A DNA stretch of 64,000 bases. Origin: Methylobacterium sp. Leaf465. Its GTDB lineage: Bacteria > Pseudomonadota > Alphaproteobacteria > Rhizobiales > Beijerinckiaceae. Position 1 is the stretch's first letter; each line of letters opens with the position of its first letter. This document shows, piece by piece, positions 42,971-52,781 of the stretch. The position numbers and the translations under genes are program-made. Location of the stretch: contig NZ_LMRA01000048.1 in the NCBI RefSeq assembly GCF_001424705.1, positions 175,453 through 239,452 on the forward strand, given 5' to 3'. Below the pieces are notes generated by a model. It made no database searches. It worked only from the letters and a program-made list of their open reading frames with translations, and was not told the origin of the DNA.

Positions 42971-44257
42971 TCAACCCTTGGAGGACGGTGCGGCTGCGGC
43001 GCCGACCGGCATGCCGGACCCGCCCACCTGCTTTCCGGGACCCGTCACCGTCTCGAGGATCGAGCCCGGAAGAGCCTTCGGCGTCTCGAACAGGCCGACC
43101 AGCGGCATCACGAGCAGGAAGTGCAGGAAGTAGTAGGCCGTGCAGATCCGGGCGGCGATGACGTAGCCACCCTCCGGCGGCTTGGCGCCGAGCCAACCGA
43201 GCACCACGCAGACCACCACGAACAGCCAGAAGAACTGCCGGTAGATCGGGCGATAATTACACGAGCGAACCCGGGACGTATCGAGCCAAGGGGCCAGGGC
43301 CAGGATGAGCACGGCGCTGAACATCAGAATGACGCCGCCGAGCTTGTCCGGCACGGCGCGCAGGATCGCGTAGAACGGCAGGAAGTACCATTCCGGAACG
43401 ATGTGGGCGGGCGTCACCGCCGGGTTGGCCGGCACGTAGTTGTCGGCGTGACCGAGATAGTTCGGCTGGTAGAAGATCCAGTAGGCGAAGAAGGCGAAGA
43501 ACACGACCGAGGCGAAGACATCCTTGATCGTCGCGTAGGGCGTGAAGGCCACCGCGTCCTTGCCCGACTTGATCGGAATTCCGGCCGGATTGTTCTGCCC
43601 CGTCACATGCAGCGCCCAGACGTGCAGGATCACCACGCCGGTGATCATGAACGGCAGGAGGTAATGCAGCGAGAAGAACCGATTCAGGGTCGGATTGCCG
43701 ACGGAGTAGCCGCCCCAGAGCAGGCTCTGGATCGTGTCACCCACCACGGGGATCGCGGCCAGGATGTTCGTGATGACGGTGGCACCCCAGAAGCTCATCT
43801 GGCCCCACGGCAGGGTGTAGCCGAGAAAGGCGGTCGCCATCATCAGGAGGTAGATGATCACGCCGAGGATGTAGAGCACCTCGCGCGGCGCCTTGTACGA
43901 CCCGTAATACAGCGCCCGGAAGATGTGGACGTAGACCGCCACGAAAAACATCGATGCGCCGTTGGCGTGCATGTAGCGCAGCAGCCAGCCGTAGTTCACG
44001 TCGCGCATGATGTGCTCGACGGAGTTGAACGCATTAGCGGCCGACGGGTCGTAGTGCATCGCCAGCCAAACGCCGGTGACGATCTGCGACACCAGCATGG
44101 CGATCAGGATCGCGCCGAAGGTCCAGAAGTAGTTCAGGTTCCGCGGCACCGGGAAGGAGACGAAGGACGAATGCACCAGCCCGATCAAAGGGAGGCGCGA
44201 TTCGAACCACTTCGCCAAGGCGCTCTTGGGAACGTAGGTATTGCCGTGTCCGCTCAT
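42971..44257 (-). CDS. petB: Cytochrome b of the bc1 complex
   Basis: Quinol-oxidising core with haems bL and bH. The 428-residue protein has eight membrane helices. Haem-binding His pairs lie in the SVEHIMRDVNYGWLLRYMH region and the LHYLLPF/VVILHVWALH region. Also present are the GYTLPWGQMSFWGATVI segment and the Qo-site PEWYFLPFYAILR. It is separate from c1, not the fused fbcH form known in Bradyrhizobium. Confidence 0.97.
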   Translation of the reverse strand: MSGHGNTYVPKSALAKWFESRLPLIGLVHSSFVSFPVPRNLNYFWTFGAILIAMLVSQIVTGVWLAMHYDPSAANAFNSVEHIMRDVNYGWLLRYMHANGASMFFVAVYVHIFRALYYGSYKAPREVLYILGVIIYLLMMATAFLGYTLPWGQMSFWGATVITNILAAIPVVGDTIQSLLWGGYSVGNPTLNRFFSLHYLLPFMITGVVILHVWALHVTGQNNPAGIPIKSGKDAVAFTPYATIKDVFASVVFFAFFAYWIFYQPNYLGHADNYVPANPAVTPAHIVPEWYFLPFYAILRAVPDKLGGVILMFSAVLILALAPWLDTSRVRSCNYRPIYRQFFWLFVVVCVVLGWLGAKPPEGGYVIAARICTAYYFLHFLLVMPLVGLFETPKALPGSILETVTGPGKQVGGSGMPVGAAAAPSSKG

Positions 44258-44290
44258 GGGGCGACCCGCTCCAAATCCTGTTTCAGGGTG

Positions 44291-44866
44291 TCAGGCGACG
44301 GCCTTGCCGCCCTCCTCGCCGATCCGGATCTTGGAGTCCGACTCGAAGACGTAGGGGGGGATCGGTAGGTTCGTCGGGGCGGGACCCCGGCGTACCCGGC
44401 CCGACGTGTCGTAGAGGGAGCCGTGACAGGGGCAGGACCAGCCCTCGTACTGTCCTTGATGGCCGATCGGCACGCAGCCGAGATGCGTGCAGTTGCCGTA
44501 GACGACGAGCCACTTGGCGTGGCCTTGCTTCACGCGAGCCGAATCGGGCTGCGGATCGATCAGATCGGTGAGCTTCACCTCGGAAGCTTCCTTGATCTCT
44601 TTCTCGGAGCGACTGCGCACGAAAATGAGCTTGCCGCGCCAGAACACGTTGACGATCTGGCCTTCCTGAATTGGCGTCAGGTCGACTTCGAGGGGTGCGC
44701 CGGCCGCAATGGTCTCGGCATCGGGCGCCATTGAGGCGACGAAGGGCCAAGCCAAGGCACCGGCCCCGACGGCCAGTCCCGCGCCCGTCGCGAGGAACAT
44801 GAAATCGCGACGCGTGCCGTCCGGCGCGCCGTGGGAGCTGTCGGGATCGGCTGCCGTGTTCGCCAA
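44291..44866 (-). CDS. petA: Ubiquinol-cytochrome c reductase Rieske iron-sulfur subunit
   Basis: Carries the [2Fe-2S] cluster of complex III. The 191-residue product has a twin-arginine-type N-terminus (TRRDFMFLATGAGLAVGAG), one membrane helix, and the two cluster-binding boxes CTHLGC and CPCHGS. The start is TTG at 44866: an in-frame TGA lies two codons upstream and GGAG stands 8 bases before the TTG. First gene of petABC. Confidence 0.96.
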   Translation of the reverse strand: MANTAADPDSSHGAPDGTRRDFMFLATGAGLAVGAGALAWPFVASMAPDAETIAAGAPLEVDLTPIQEGQIVNVFWRGKLIFVRSRSEKEIKEASEVKLTDLIDPQPDSARVKQGHAKWLVVYGNCTHLGCVPIGHQGQYEGWSCPCHGSLYDTSGRVRRGPAPTNLPIPPYVFESDSKIRIGEEGGKAVA

Positions 44867-45454
44867 GTGTCAAACTCCAAGCATGATTGCGCCGGGCGAC
44901 CCTGATCCCAACCCTGCGTCCAGGGCCGGCCGGGACCTTAGAGGCTTTAAAAGGAATGTCATCCCGGCGGGACGGAAGCACCATCCCACATGATTGTGCA
45001 ATGCGACCCCGCGTCACCCGAAGTCAAGGCGCGAAGCCTTTCAGAACGTGCGGTTTCTATTCGTGGAGCGACCCCGTCGCGGGGGTGGCGCAGGAAGACC
45101 ACAGAAGACATGCGCACACGCGCGGACCAGCTCGAATCCCGCCGGCGGCCATGCACATGCCGGGGGTATCGACAGCGGCACTCCACTGGGTGGAATTTGG
45201 AAGAATATCTCCGACCGCCGGTTCCGCGGGCGGACGCTGTCCAGCAGCGTGCCGGCTCGAAGAGCTCGCATTGCAACCGGCACAAGCTCTGGATCCGAAA
45301 GCGGCGCTGACTTTACGCGCTCCGGTTGCATGCCTTCCGCCGATCCTTCACCTTACCCCGCCTGGGCGCGATCGGCCGGATGGAGTACCTCGGCCGGACT
45401 GACTCGACAGCTCTGTCGGGGCGCTCGGTCCGGGCAGAAGCGCCGAAAGATTCG
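44867..45454. other. Divergent intergenic region upstream of petABC
   Basis: 588 bases between the petA start and the first credible coding signal on the plus strand. It must hold the petABC promoter; I cannot point to a clear -35/-10 pair. Open frames on both strands translate to Arg/Ser/Gly-rich sequence without family resemblance. Base composition is less GC-rich than in the flanking genes (for example around 44940-45060). Confidence 0.45.
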
Positions 45455-45960
45455 ATGGATACCCCTGATCTGCAGTCCCCGCAGGCCGTGCTGCTGCGCA
45501 TCTTCGCCGCCCCGGTGGTCTTTTCCTGGCGGACGACGCCGCGTCTGCGGATTGTCGGCGGAACTCCCCCGATGATCGCGGCGAACCTCGCGGGCGGTGA
45601 GGACGAGGCGCATCCGAATGCTACGGAAAGCGTGACCCGCTGGCGCGCGTTCCAGACCGTCGCAGGCACTGACGTGGCGATGAACCTCGAAAACGTCGTC
45701 GCGGACGCGGCGGCACGAAAGGGCCTACCATCCTGTTCCTCTTCCACCGCGCGCTCTCGTTTCTCCTCGTCGTTTCGGGAGCCGCCCCGCGGGTCTCGAT
45801 TGACGGCAGGGCGATCGCCACCGATTCCCTCGCGGTGAGCACGATCTCGAAACACGCTCAGTCGACGACCATGGCGGGAGCCGCAGGCGCCCGCCTAGCG
45901 GAAGGTATAGGCTGGCTCTACTCGCGACATCGGACGGCGCAGTTCGGAGGTGCGATGTGA
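45455..45960 (+). pseudogene. Possible frameshifted ORF upstream of and overlapping the hybrid kinase
   Basis: From ATG 45455 (MDTPDLQSPQAVLLRIFAAP) the frame has strong third-position GC up to about 45720. After that the coding-like signal moves to the +2 frame, which runs (ILFLFHRALSFLLVVSGAAP and onward) to a TGA at 45958-45960. That TGA overlaps the GTG start of the kinase gene (GTGA). This suggests a gene of about 168 codons with one frameshift around 45715-45725, either real decay or a sequence error. I do not recognise the product. The alternative is that neither part is coding. Confidence 0.35.
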
Positions 45961-48221
45961 AGGGAGCACTCCAAGGGCTTCAAGTCATCGGACGGATGCT
46001 CCAGCGCAGAAGGCGTGATGCGCCAAAGCGGGTGCTTCTCGACGCCGAGGTCCTGCGCGACGCGTTCGAGGCCTTTCCGGATCCGCAATTCATCGTCGCG
46101 CTCCGACCCGGCGACGAAGTTCGGCTGGAGGACTGGAACGCAGCGGCGCGAAACCATCACGACAGCGCCGACGCCATGGGTCGCGCATTTGCCGATCTAC
46201 TGCCTGCAAGTCAGGCGGCGCTGTTGCGCGCCGGCGTCGAGCGGGCGGCCACGACCGGTGCGAGTCTTCGCATTCGGAGCGAGGCCGCGGGTGTCGAAGG
46301 TCAGAACGCGTACGAAGCGACCTTCGTCCCGCTTCGGGTGACAGGTGCGCAGGCAGACCGACGGGTCATGGTCAGCCTACACGACCTCGGACCCTCGAGG
46401 CAGGTGGACTCTGGGCCGCCGGGGCCCGATCGGCTCACCGGCGAGGCCGGGTCTTCGGCTCTTCGAGGACAGGGACCCATCGAATCCGATCCCGACCGCC
46501 CCCCCACCGAATCGGCTTCGAAGCGAATCGGATCGGATCGCCGCCCGGCTGAGGCGCCCCCGGCCTCGGTTCGAGCGGATCTGATGGAGCGGCGGCCCGC
46601 TAATGAGCGCGTGCGGGAAAGCGAGGCGCGCTATCGCCTGTTGGCCAACTACACCTCGGACCTCATCGTCCTCGACGATGTCAGCGGCCGACATCTCTAC
46701 ATCTCGCCCGCGGTGACGAGCATGCTCGGCTACACCGTGGACGAGGCCAATCGCATGGGTCTTCGGACGCTCGTCCATCGGGAGGACATCGCAAACCTCT
46801 CGGCAATTCTGCATGCTCTTGGGCTCGGGCAGCCGACCGGATCGGTGATCTACCGGATGCGGCACCGTTCCGGGCATGACCTCTGGGTCGAGGCCGCCTT
46901 TCGGCGAATTGAGGAGCAGGGCGAGATCCAGGTCATCCAGGCGATCCGCGACGTCACGCAGCGACAGAGACAGGAGGCCGACCTGCACAGCGCTCGCATC
47001 GCAGCCGAGGCCGCCGTGCGTGCGAAAGCTGAATTCCTGGCCACCATGAGCCACGAGTTGCGCACACCGTTGGCGGGCATCCTCGGCGTGCACGACCTTC
47101 TCCAGGGCGATGCCAGCCTCAACCGAAACCAGGCACGCCTCGTCGGTCTCGCGCAGGAAGCGGGGCGCTCGCTCCTTACCATCGTGAACGACATCCTCGA
47201 TGTCTCGAAGATCGAGGCCGGTCGCCTCGTGATCGAGTCACTCCCCTTCAGCCTGGCCGGGCTGATCGAGGGCTGTCGGGAGCTCAGCGTCGAGATCGCA
47301 CAGGGCCGCGAGATCCGCGTTGCCACGCAGATCGGACCTGATGTCCCGGACTGGGTCCTGGGCGATCCGACCCGATTGCGCCAGGTCATCCTCAATCTCA
47401 CCGCCAACGCCATCAAGTTCACGCCCCAGGGCTCCGTCACCATGCGCGTGGCCTGGAGAGCGGCATCGAACGGCGGTCCGAGGCGGCGACCGGCCCTGCG
47501 GATCGAACTCATGGATACCGGGATCGGCATCCCGGAAGATGTCCTGCCCCACCTGTTCGAGCGTTTCGCGCAGGCGGACGGATCGATCTCGCGACGCTAT
47601 GGTGGAACCGGTCTCGGCCTCACCATCTGCAAACGCCTGGTGCACCTGATGGGCGGCGAGATCGGTGCGCTGAGCCGGGTCGGCGAGGGCTCTACGTTCT
47701 GGTTCGAGGTGCCGCTGCGGCTCGCCGAGGCGGAGAACGATGTCGAGCACTCGCGGCTCGCCACTCTCAGCCGACCATCGCCGCAGCGCTGGCGCATCCT
47801 GTTGGCGGAAGACAATTCGATCAACCAGGAGATCATCGGGACGGTGCTGCGCCACAAGGGTCACACCGTCACGGTGGTGGATGACGGAGAGCAGGCGGCG
47901 ACGGCGGCCTTCGGCCATGAACGTCCGGACCTGATCCTGATGGACGTGCAGATGCCGGGACTGGACGGTCTCGCAGCGACCCGCGTGATCCGCGCCCGGG
48001 AGCGGCAGGAAGGGCATTCTCCCACCCCGATCATCGCACTGACCGCCAATGCCATGCCCGAGGAGATGGAGCGGTGCCGCGCCGCCGGTATGGACGCACA
48101 TGTCGCGAAGCCGATCGAGTGGCCGATGCTGTTCGAGACCGTCGAGCGCCTGGCGGCGCGGGTCGAACCAGCCGACCGCGGGGACATGCTCGCCCTCACA
48201 GAGGAACGCCCCGCCCCGTGA
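45957..48221 (+). CDS. Hybrid sensor histidine kinase/response regulator (PAS-HisKA-HATPase-REC)
   Basis: A 754-residue signalling protein without clear membrane segments. Residues about 30-140 form a degenerate PAS-like domain. Residues 145-215 are a Pro/Arg/Asp-rich linker and about 218-340 a PAS/PAC domain (ESEARYRLLANYTSDLIVLD). The HisKA box MSHELRTPLAG has phospho-acceptor His366. The HATPase has N-box NLTANAIKF, DTGIGIPE and GGTGLGLTICKRLV. A C-terminal receiver has Asp663 in LILMDVQMPG. GTG start with GGAGG 6 bases upstream. No cognate output gene is adjacent; the signal is unknown. Confidence 0.92.
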   Translation: MKGALQGLQVIGRMLQRRRRDAPKRVLLDAEVLRDAFEAFPDPQFIVALRPGDEVRLEDWNAAARNHHDSADAMGRAFADLLPASQAALLRAGVERAATTGASLRIRSEAAGVEGQNAYEATFVPLRVTGAQADRRVMVSLHDLGPSRQVDSGPPGPDRLTGEAGSSALRGQGPIESDPDRPPTESASKRIGSDRRPAEAPPASVRADLMERRPANERVRESEARYRLLANYTSDLIVLDDVSGRHLYISPAVTSMLGYTVDEANRMGLRTLVHREDIANLSAILHALGLGQPTGSVIYRMRHRSGHDLWVEAAFRRIEEQGEIQVIQAIRDVTQRQRQEADLHSARIAAEAAVRAKAEFLATMSHELRTPLAGILGVHDLLQGDASLNRNQARLVGLAQEAGRSLLTIVNDILDVSKIEAGRLVIESLPFSLAGLIEGCRELSVEIAQGREIRVATQIGPDVPDWVLGDPTRLRQVILNLTANAIKFTPQGSVTMRVAWRAASNGGPRRRPALRIELMDTGIGIPEDVLPHLFERFAQADGSISRRYGGTGLGLTICKRLVHLMGGEIGALSRVGEGSTFWFEVPLRLAEAENDVEHSRLATLSRPSPQRWRILLAEDNSINQEIIGTVLRHKGHTVTVVDDGEQAATAAFGHERPDLILMDVQMPGLDGLAATRVIRARERQEGHSPTPIIALTANAMPEEMERCRAAGMDAHVAKPIEWPMLFETVERLAARVEPADRGDMLALTEERPAP

Positions 48222-48260
48222 GGGGCGAGGCGTTCGAACGCGCGACGATGGTGTGTCGGC

Positions 48261-49190
48261 TCAGTACGCGGCCGGGTCGGCACTATCGCTCGGCGAGACG
48301 AAGGCTTTCGCCATGGCCTCGCTCATCGGCAGGTTCAGGTTGATGCCGCGCGGCGGAATCGGCTTCGTGAACCACTTGTCGTAAAGCGCCTTGCCCTCGG
48401 GGCTTTTATAGAGCTTGGCGGTGGCTTCGTCGGCGACGGCCTTGAAGGGCGCGTCATCCTTGCGCAGCATGATGCCGTAGGGCTCGGGTTTCGAGAGCGC
48501 CTCGCTGGAGATCGCGTAGGCACCCGGGTCCTTCGAGCTGGCGGCCAGCGAGGCCAGCAGTACGTCATCCATGACGAAGGCGACCGCGCGGCCAGTCTCG
48601 ACCATCAGGAAGGCTTCGGCATGATCCTTGGCCGGCAGGATGGTCAGGCCGAGATTGCGTGCAGTGTTCGCCTCGTTAATCTGGCGGATGTTGGTGGTGC
48701 CCGAGGTCGAAACCACGGTCTTGCCCTTCAGATCGTCGATCTTGTCGAGCTTGGCCGACTTCTTGGCGACGAAGCGAGTGGCCGTCAGGAAGTGGGTGTT
48801 GGTGAAGGAAGCCTGCTTCTGTCGGTCGGCGTTGTTCGTCGTCGAACCGCACTCGAGGTCGATGGTGCCGTTGGCGATCAGCGGGATACGGGTGGCCGAG
48901 GTAACCGGATTCAGCTTCACCTCAAGGTTCGGAAGCTTCAAATTCGTCTTCACGGCCTCGGCGATCTTCTGACAGATCTCAAGGGCGTAGCCGACCGGCT
49001 TCTGGTCGCCGTCGAGGTAGGAGAACGGAACCGACGCGTCCCGGTAGCCGATGGTGATCGTATTGGTTTCCTTGATCTTCTTCAGGGTTCCGGTGAGCTC
49101 TTGCGCCTGGGCGCTCCCTACCGCGAGTACCGACAGCGCGAAGCTGACGGCAACGGCGGATAGGGTGGATCTCTGGTGACACGAACGCAT
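48261..49190 (-). CDS. Amino acid ABC transporter substrate-binding protein (glutamate/aspartate type)
   Basis: A 309-residue periplasmic solute-binding protein with a signal peptide of about 29 residues (ending AQA). Family 3 SBP features are TGTLKKIKETNTITIGYRD, VPFSYLDG, the PVGYALEICQKI motif and IDLECGSTTNNADRQKQ. It resembles GltI/AatJ binding proteins. No permease or ATPase gene is adjacent, so it is an orphan in this window. A decayed homologue lies 2.6 kb away. Confidence 0.9.
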   Translation of the reverse strand: MRSCHQRSTLSAVAVSFALSVLAVGSAQAQELTGTLKKIKETNTITIGYRDASVPFSYLDGDQKPVGYALEICQKIAEAVKTNLKLPNLEVKLNPVTSATRIPLIANGTIDLECGSTTNNADRQKQASFTNTHFLTATRFVAKKSAKLDKIDDLKGKTVVSTSGTTNIRQINEANTARNLGLTILPAKDHAEAFLMVETGRAVAFVMDDVLLASLAASSKDPGAYAISSEALSKPEPYGIMLRKDDAPFKAVADEATAKLYKSPEGKALYDKWFTKPIPPRGINLNLPMSEAMAKAFVSPSDSADPAAY

Positions 49191-49396
49191 CTGCGGGCTG
49201 ACTCCGGAAGGTCGATCACGGTTCGGCGATCGACAGGACTGACCTGGGCAACGTAGCAGCGGCACGAGCCGCCGCAATCGTTGTTTTTGCGCTGTGCAAG
49301 CTGGCAACGCCCCCGCCCCTGGCAAAGCCCGTGCCGGATAATCCCGCTGCGTAGATTTCGTCAGGTCTCGCCCATGCAGATCAACACTCGGTACGC

Positions 49397-49423
49397 AAAA
49401 AGGCCCGACTTCTCAGCCGGGCC
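49397..49423 (-). terminator. Rho-independent terminator downstream of the porin gene
   Basis: On the minus strand GGCCCG pairs with CGGGCC around a 10-base loop and is followed directly by TTTTT, a canonical terminator about 77 bases after the porin stop. A second 10-bp hairpin (ATCCGGGCTC with its complement, 49458-49482) lies between it and the stop codon. Confidence 0.8.
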
Positions 49424-49499
49424 AGTTCGCATGTCTCGAAGATTCGGATCTGTGAGGATCCGGGCTCGCAAGGAGCCCGGATTGAGCCGCTCTGCGGCC

Positions 49500-51176
49500 T
49501 TAGAAGTCGCGCTGAACGCGGCCGCGGATCTGGAAGGTGTCCGATGCAGTCACAGTGCGCACTGCTCCGCTGGCGATGGAAGCAGCGGTGACGTTACCGG
49601 TGGAACGGGTCTGGTCAACGACGCGACCGTCCTGAACACCAACCTTGGTGTAGAAGCCTTCCAGACCGATATCGAGGTCCTTAACCGGCGACCAGATAAT
49701 GCTTCCACCAGCAACAATCTGGTAATTGTCACGCAGGACGGGGCTGACGGCGAAGGACGCCTGACCCGGAATACCGGTGAACTGACCAGTCGAACCCAGC
49801 GTCTGGAACACGGCGGCGTTGGCGGCGCGGGCACCGTTGGCAAAGTTGAGCTCGCCGTAGCTGGCGAACACGGCCGAACGCCACTCAGGCGACCAGTAGT
49901 GCAGCAGCGAACCGACCACCGTGAAGCTGGTGGACAGCTCGATCTTGCCCGTGAACGGGTTGAGCGTCGCATCGGACATGTAGGGGTCGAACGCAGCGCC
50001 GTTGATGGTGCTGGCGCGCGAGGCATAGCTGCCGTTGTACGAGGAGTAGCCAGTGTAGAGGGTCGCACCCTCGCCATAGGCACCCTGCAGGTACAATGTG
50101 TCGCCCGGGGCGATGAAGGGCAGGTTGATCTTGGCACCGGCCTGCACGGCCCAGCCGTACTCGCTGGGCGGACGCTGGTTCACGATCGCAGCGCCGGTCA
50201 CGCCCGGGATGAAGGGCGCGGTCAGGATGCCGCCGTTGAAGTTGGTTGCATTGCCGGCGATGGCGTTGCCGGTGTTCAGCTCCTTGACGGCAGCAGAGAG
50301 CTGCATGGAGCCCCAGGCCGCATCGTAACGAAGCACACCGACGAAGTCAGGCATGCGGTTACGCTGGGCCACGTCCACGTTGCCGTAAGTGCCGACGCCG
50401 GTCACGTTGTTGATGCCGATGAGCACCGGCGAAGTCGCACCCGAGAAGGCAACATTCTGAGACTGTGAGCCGGCCGGAGCGAAGTTGGCATTCGCACCGA
50501 ACTGCTGCGAATAGATCGTGTTGCGACGGAAGGACGGATCTTCCAGCGAGATCGTCGCCGAGAGGCCGCTGTCGCCGAGCTTGCTCGTATAGGCGAGCAG
50601 GTTGGTGGACTGCAGATCCGAGTTGGCGGTCGCGCCGGCGAACTCGAAATCGTGAGCGTAGAAGTCGAAGAACGAGGAAGCGCGACCGGCGGTGAGACCG
50701 GCGAACTGGATGAAGGCTTTGTCGGTGTTCACGAACTGCTGGACACGGCCGGCCTGATCCTGGCCGGTCGCACCAAACGCGTTGCCGATACGCTCCTGGG
50801 TGCCGGAGCGGAGGCCGCCGGTAGCGCCGGTGCGCGAGGCGAACTGGAGACGCACGAAGGCGCGCAGGGTGCCGTAGGCGGTCTGGGTGCGGGCATCGAC
50901 GTTGATGCGGGCGAGGCCGATATAGCCGGTGGTGTCACCGTTCGTGCCTGAGCGGCTGTCGGTCGGCTGGTAGCCGACGTCAAGGCGAGCGCGGCCCGAG
51001 AGACGGATGCAAGTATCGGTGCCCGGGATGTAGAAGAAGCCGGCGCCGTAGGCGGAGCAGACACGGACGTACTCGATCGGAACAGCTTTCTTGACCGGAA
51101 GGTCGGCTGCCTGTGCTCCTGCGACCGCAGCAAAACCTGCCGCGGAGGCGAGAAGCGAGCTCTTCAAGAGCTTCAT
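49500..51176 (-). CDS. Outer-membrane porin (Porin_2 family)
   Basis: A 558-residue precursor. The signal peptide MKLLKSSLLASAAGFAAVAG ends near AQA, and the mature start ADLPVKKAVPIEYVRVCSAYG, read in pieces, with two conserved Cys (VCSAYGAGFFYIPGTDTC) is typical of alphaproteobacterial porins. The body alternates polar and aromatic residues in beta-strands, and the C-terminus ends in Phe (FQIRGRVQRDF), the outer-membrane assembly signal. It is longer than most Porin_2 members. GGAG lies 6 bases before the ATG. Codon use is less extreme in GC than neighbours, as expected of a highly expressed gene. Confidence 0.94.
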   Translation of the reverse strand: MKLLKSSLLASAAGFAAVAGAQAADLPVKKAVPIEYVRVCSAYGAGFFYIPGTDTCIRLSGRARLDVGYQPTDSRSGTNGDTTGYIGLARINVDARTQTAYGTLRAFVRLQFASRTGATGGLRSGTQERIGNAFGATGQDQAGRVQQFVNTDKAFIQFAGLTAGRASSFFDFYAHDFEFAGATANSDLQSTNLLAYTSKLGDSGLSATISLEDPSFRRNTIYSQQFGANANFAPAGSQSQNVAFSGATSPVLIGINNVTGVGTYGNVDVAQRNRMPDFVGVLRYDAAWGSMQLSAAVKELNTGNAIAGNATNFNGGILTAPFIPGVTGAAIVNQRPPSEYGWAVQAGAKINLPFIAPGDTLYLQGAYGEGATLYTGYSSYNGSYASRASTINGAAFDPYMSDATLNPFTGKIELSTSFTVVGSLLHYWSPEWRSAVFASYGELNFANGARAANAAVFQTLGSTGQFTGIPGQASFAVSPVLRDNYQIVAGGSIIWSPVKDLDIGLEGFYTKVGVQDGRVVDQTRSTGNVTAASIASGAVRTVTASDTFQIRGRVQRDF

Positions 51177-51221
51177 TGATATCTCCAAAAGCTTCGAGAC
51201 CCGAGGGAAGGCTTACTGCGC

Positions 51222-51243
51222 CCGGGATCTCTATGGATCCCGG
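51222..51243 (-). promoter_or_regulatory. Hairpin in the porin 5' untranslated region
   Basis: A perfect 8-bp stem CCGGGATC/GATCCCGG with a 6-base loop lies 45 bases upstream of the porin start codon. Outer-membrane protein messages often carry stabilising or sRNA-target stems here. The role is inferred. Confidence 0.4.
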
Positions 51244-51275
51244 TGTCGCGTGGCCCTTTGTTCTTGAATGACCGA

Positions 51276-51317
51276 GCGTTGACCGCTGGAAATTGACTTG
51301 CTGCTCTGGCGTTGACC
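51276..51317. repeat. Direct repeats of GCGTTGACC upstream of the porin
   Basis: The nonamer GCGTTGACC occurs at 51276-51284 and again at 51309-51317, exactly 33 bases apart (about three helical turns), about 100-140 bases before the porin ATG. The spacing suits two regulator sites on one DNA face; no known consensus is matched. Confidence 0.4.
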
Positions 51318-51752
51318 CCAGCGCAGGATCACTCTGTGCGAGGCGGTTCCTCGCGGCAACTCGGAATCGTGATCGGCGAAACGGTTCCAAGGCGCTGTTG
51401 CGGCGCTGCAACGTTCCGCAGGCGACTAAGTAACTGTTCTGTGGGCAGGTTTTCAGCGCTCCGGCCACCGTTCTACAGTTCGCTCCTAAGGACGCAGAGA
51501 CCGGCAAGTCCTCGAAAATACGAAATAATCTGTGATTTTCGACACATTCCGAGACCACGGCGTTCGTGGACTATTGCTCGGAAGCGTGCACAGCCCGCCA
51601 AGCTGCCAGGCATACCATCCGGTATGCTGTGGATCGCCGCCTGAGACGGATCTGCCGCTGCGCCTCGCGGCGGACGCGTCCCGACAACCGGCGCCGAATC
51701 GGGTCGCGCGGCGACAGAAGCCCGTGGCGTCCGTCCGGGATCGACCAAGCGG
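51318..51752. other. Long upstream region of the porin gene, no gene
   Basis: 435 bases, clearly more AT-rich (for example 51495-51560) than the core genes. Together with 51177-51317 it should hold the porin promoter on the minus strand. I see no coding frame with family resemblance and no certain promoter hexamers. Confidence 0.45.
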
Positions 51753-52645
51753 TCAATCCTGCAGGCCGATCACCTCAAAGTTGGTGCGAAGCTCATCGAA
51801 CATCGGCACATCGAGACGGATGCCGGTCGGCAGGCGCTCGAGGAACCAGCGCTTTTAGATCCAGCGCAGCTCGCGGGATTCGGTAGGACGCTGCAAGGTT
51901 ACGCTGACGAAGCCGGCGAGTTGCGGAACATCAGCCCGTAGGGCTCGAACGAAAACTTGTCGGGCCCGACCGTGTCGGCGGAGCCGCCCGGCCCCGCGGC
52001 GGCGATCAAGCCGTAGAGCTGGACATCGTCGGGACCGAGGGCATCCGCATGCCTGTCCCGGACCATCGCGAAGGGTTCGGCATGGTCGTGCCCAGTCCTT
52101 AGGGTGACAGGGATGCCGAGACGAGCGAAGAGCGCGCACACCACACCCCGTTGGTGGTACCGGCGGTGACCGCCACCGTCCGGTCGGCCAGATCGCGGAA
52201 TGAACCGACCGGAGCACCGCGCTCCACCAGAAGCTTGATCGCGCTGACATAGGTTATGGGCGAGAAGGCCGCCATCTTCCGCCGCTCGGCATTGTCCGTG
52301 GTTGAGCCGCACTCGAGGTCGATCCGCCCGGACGTCACCGCCGCGATCCGCGTCTCCGACGTCACCGGCTCATACAGCACCTTCAAATTCCAACGCCCGA
52401 GTTCCGTCCCGATGTCGTCGACGACCTCCAGGCAGAGGTCGGGGGCGTAGCCGACGGGTTGGCCGGACGGGTCCCTGAAGGAGAACGTCAGGGCGTTCTC
52501 TCGATTAGCGAAGGCGGACGGTGGCGGTCCCGCCGATCGTCTTTAGGGAGCCGGAGAGAACGTCGATCGCCTAGGATGGATCGTCGCTGGCCAGCAAGCC
52601 GACGCTGGCCAGGACTCCCACGAACGGTGCGACGTGCTGACATAT
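51753..52645 (-). pseudogene. Decayed glutamate/aspartate-type substrate-binding protein gene
   Basis: Reading the minus strand in pieces reconstructs a homologue of the intact binding protein at 48261-49190. A signal-like piece (APFVGVLASVGLLAS) ends in TAG at 52571-52573. LSGSLKTIGGTATVRLR then ends in TAA at 52505-52507. After a frameshift comes SGQPVGYAPDLCLEVVDD to SGRIDLECGSTTDNAERRK. A second shift near 52140 leads to DHAEPFAMV and FSFEPYGLMFR. A further shift near 51900 leads to the C-terminus WFLERLPTGIRLD and a TGA at 51753-51755. Two stops and at least three frameshifts make it nonfunctional. Confidence 0.82.
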
Positions 52646-52781
52646 GAGTCCTCGCCACGAAGCGGTACCGATGCATCGGACGTCGCCCCGCGACGCTTGC
52701 GACCGCTTGCTACGCGACCGGTTCCGGCAGTGGACTGACTTAATGATCCAGACGCTGGTCGGTAAACGATAGTTGCCCTTC

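Noticed and set aside
45313..45855. A 180-codon minus-strand frame upstream of the kinase
   Set aside because: Arg-rich, no motifs; codon-position GC favours the plus strand here.
48212..48241. Short hairpin and the palindrome GCGTTCGAACGC between the kinase and the binding-protein gene
   Set aside because: The 6-bp stem overlaps the kinase stop codon and neither element has a T-tract; too weak to call a terminator.
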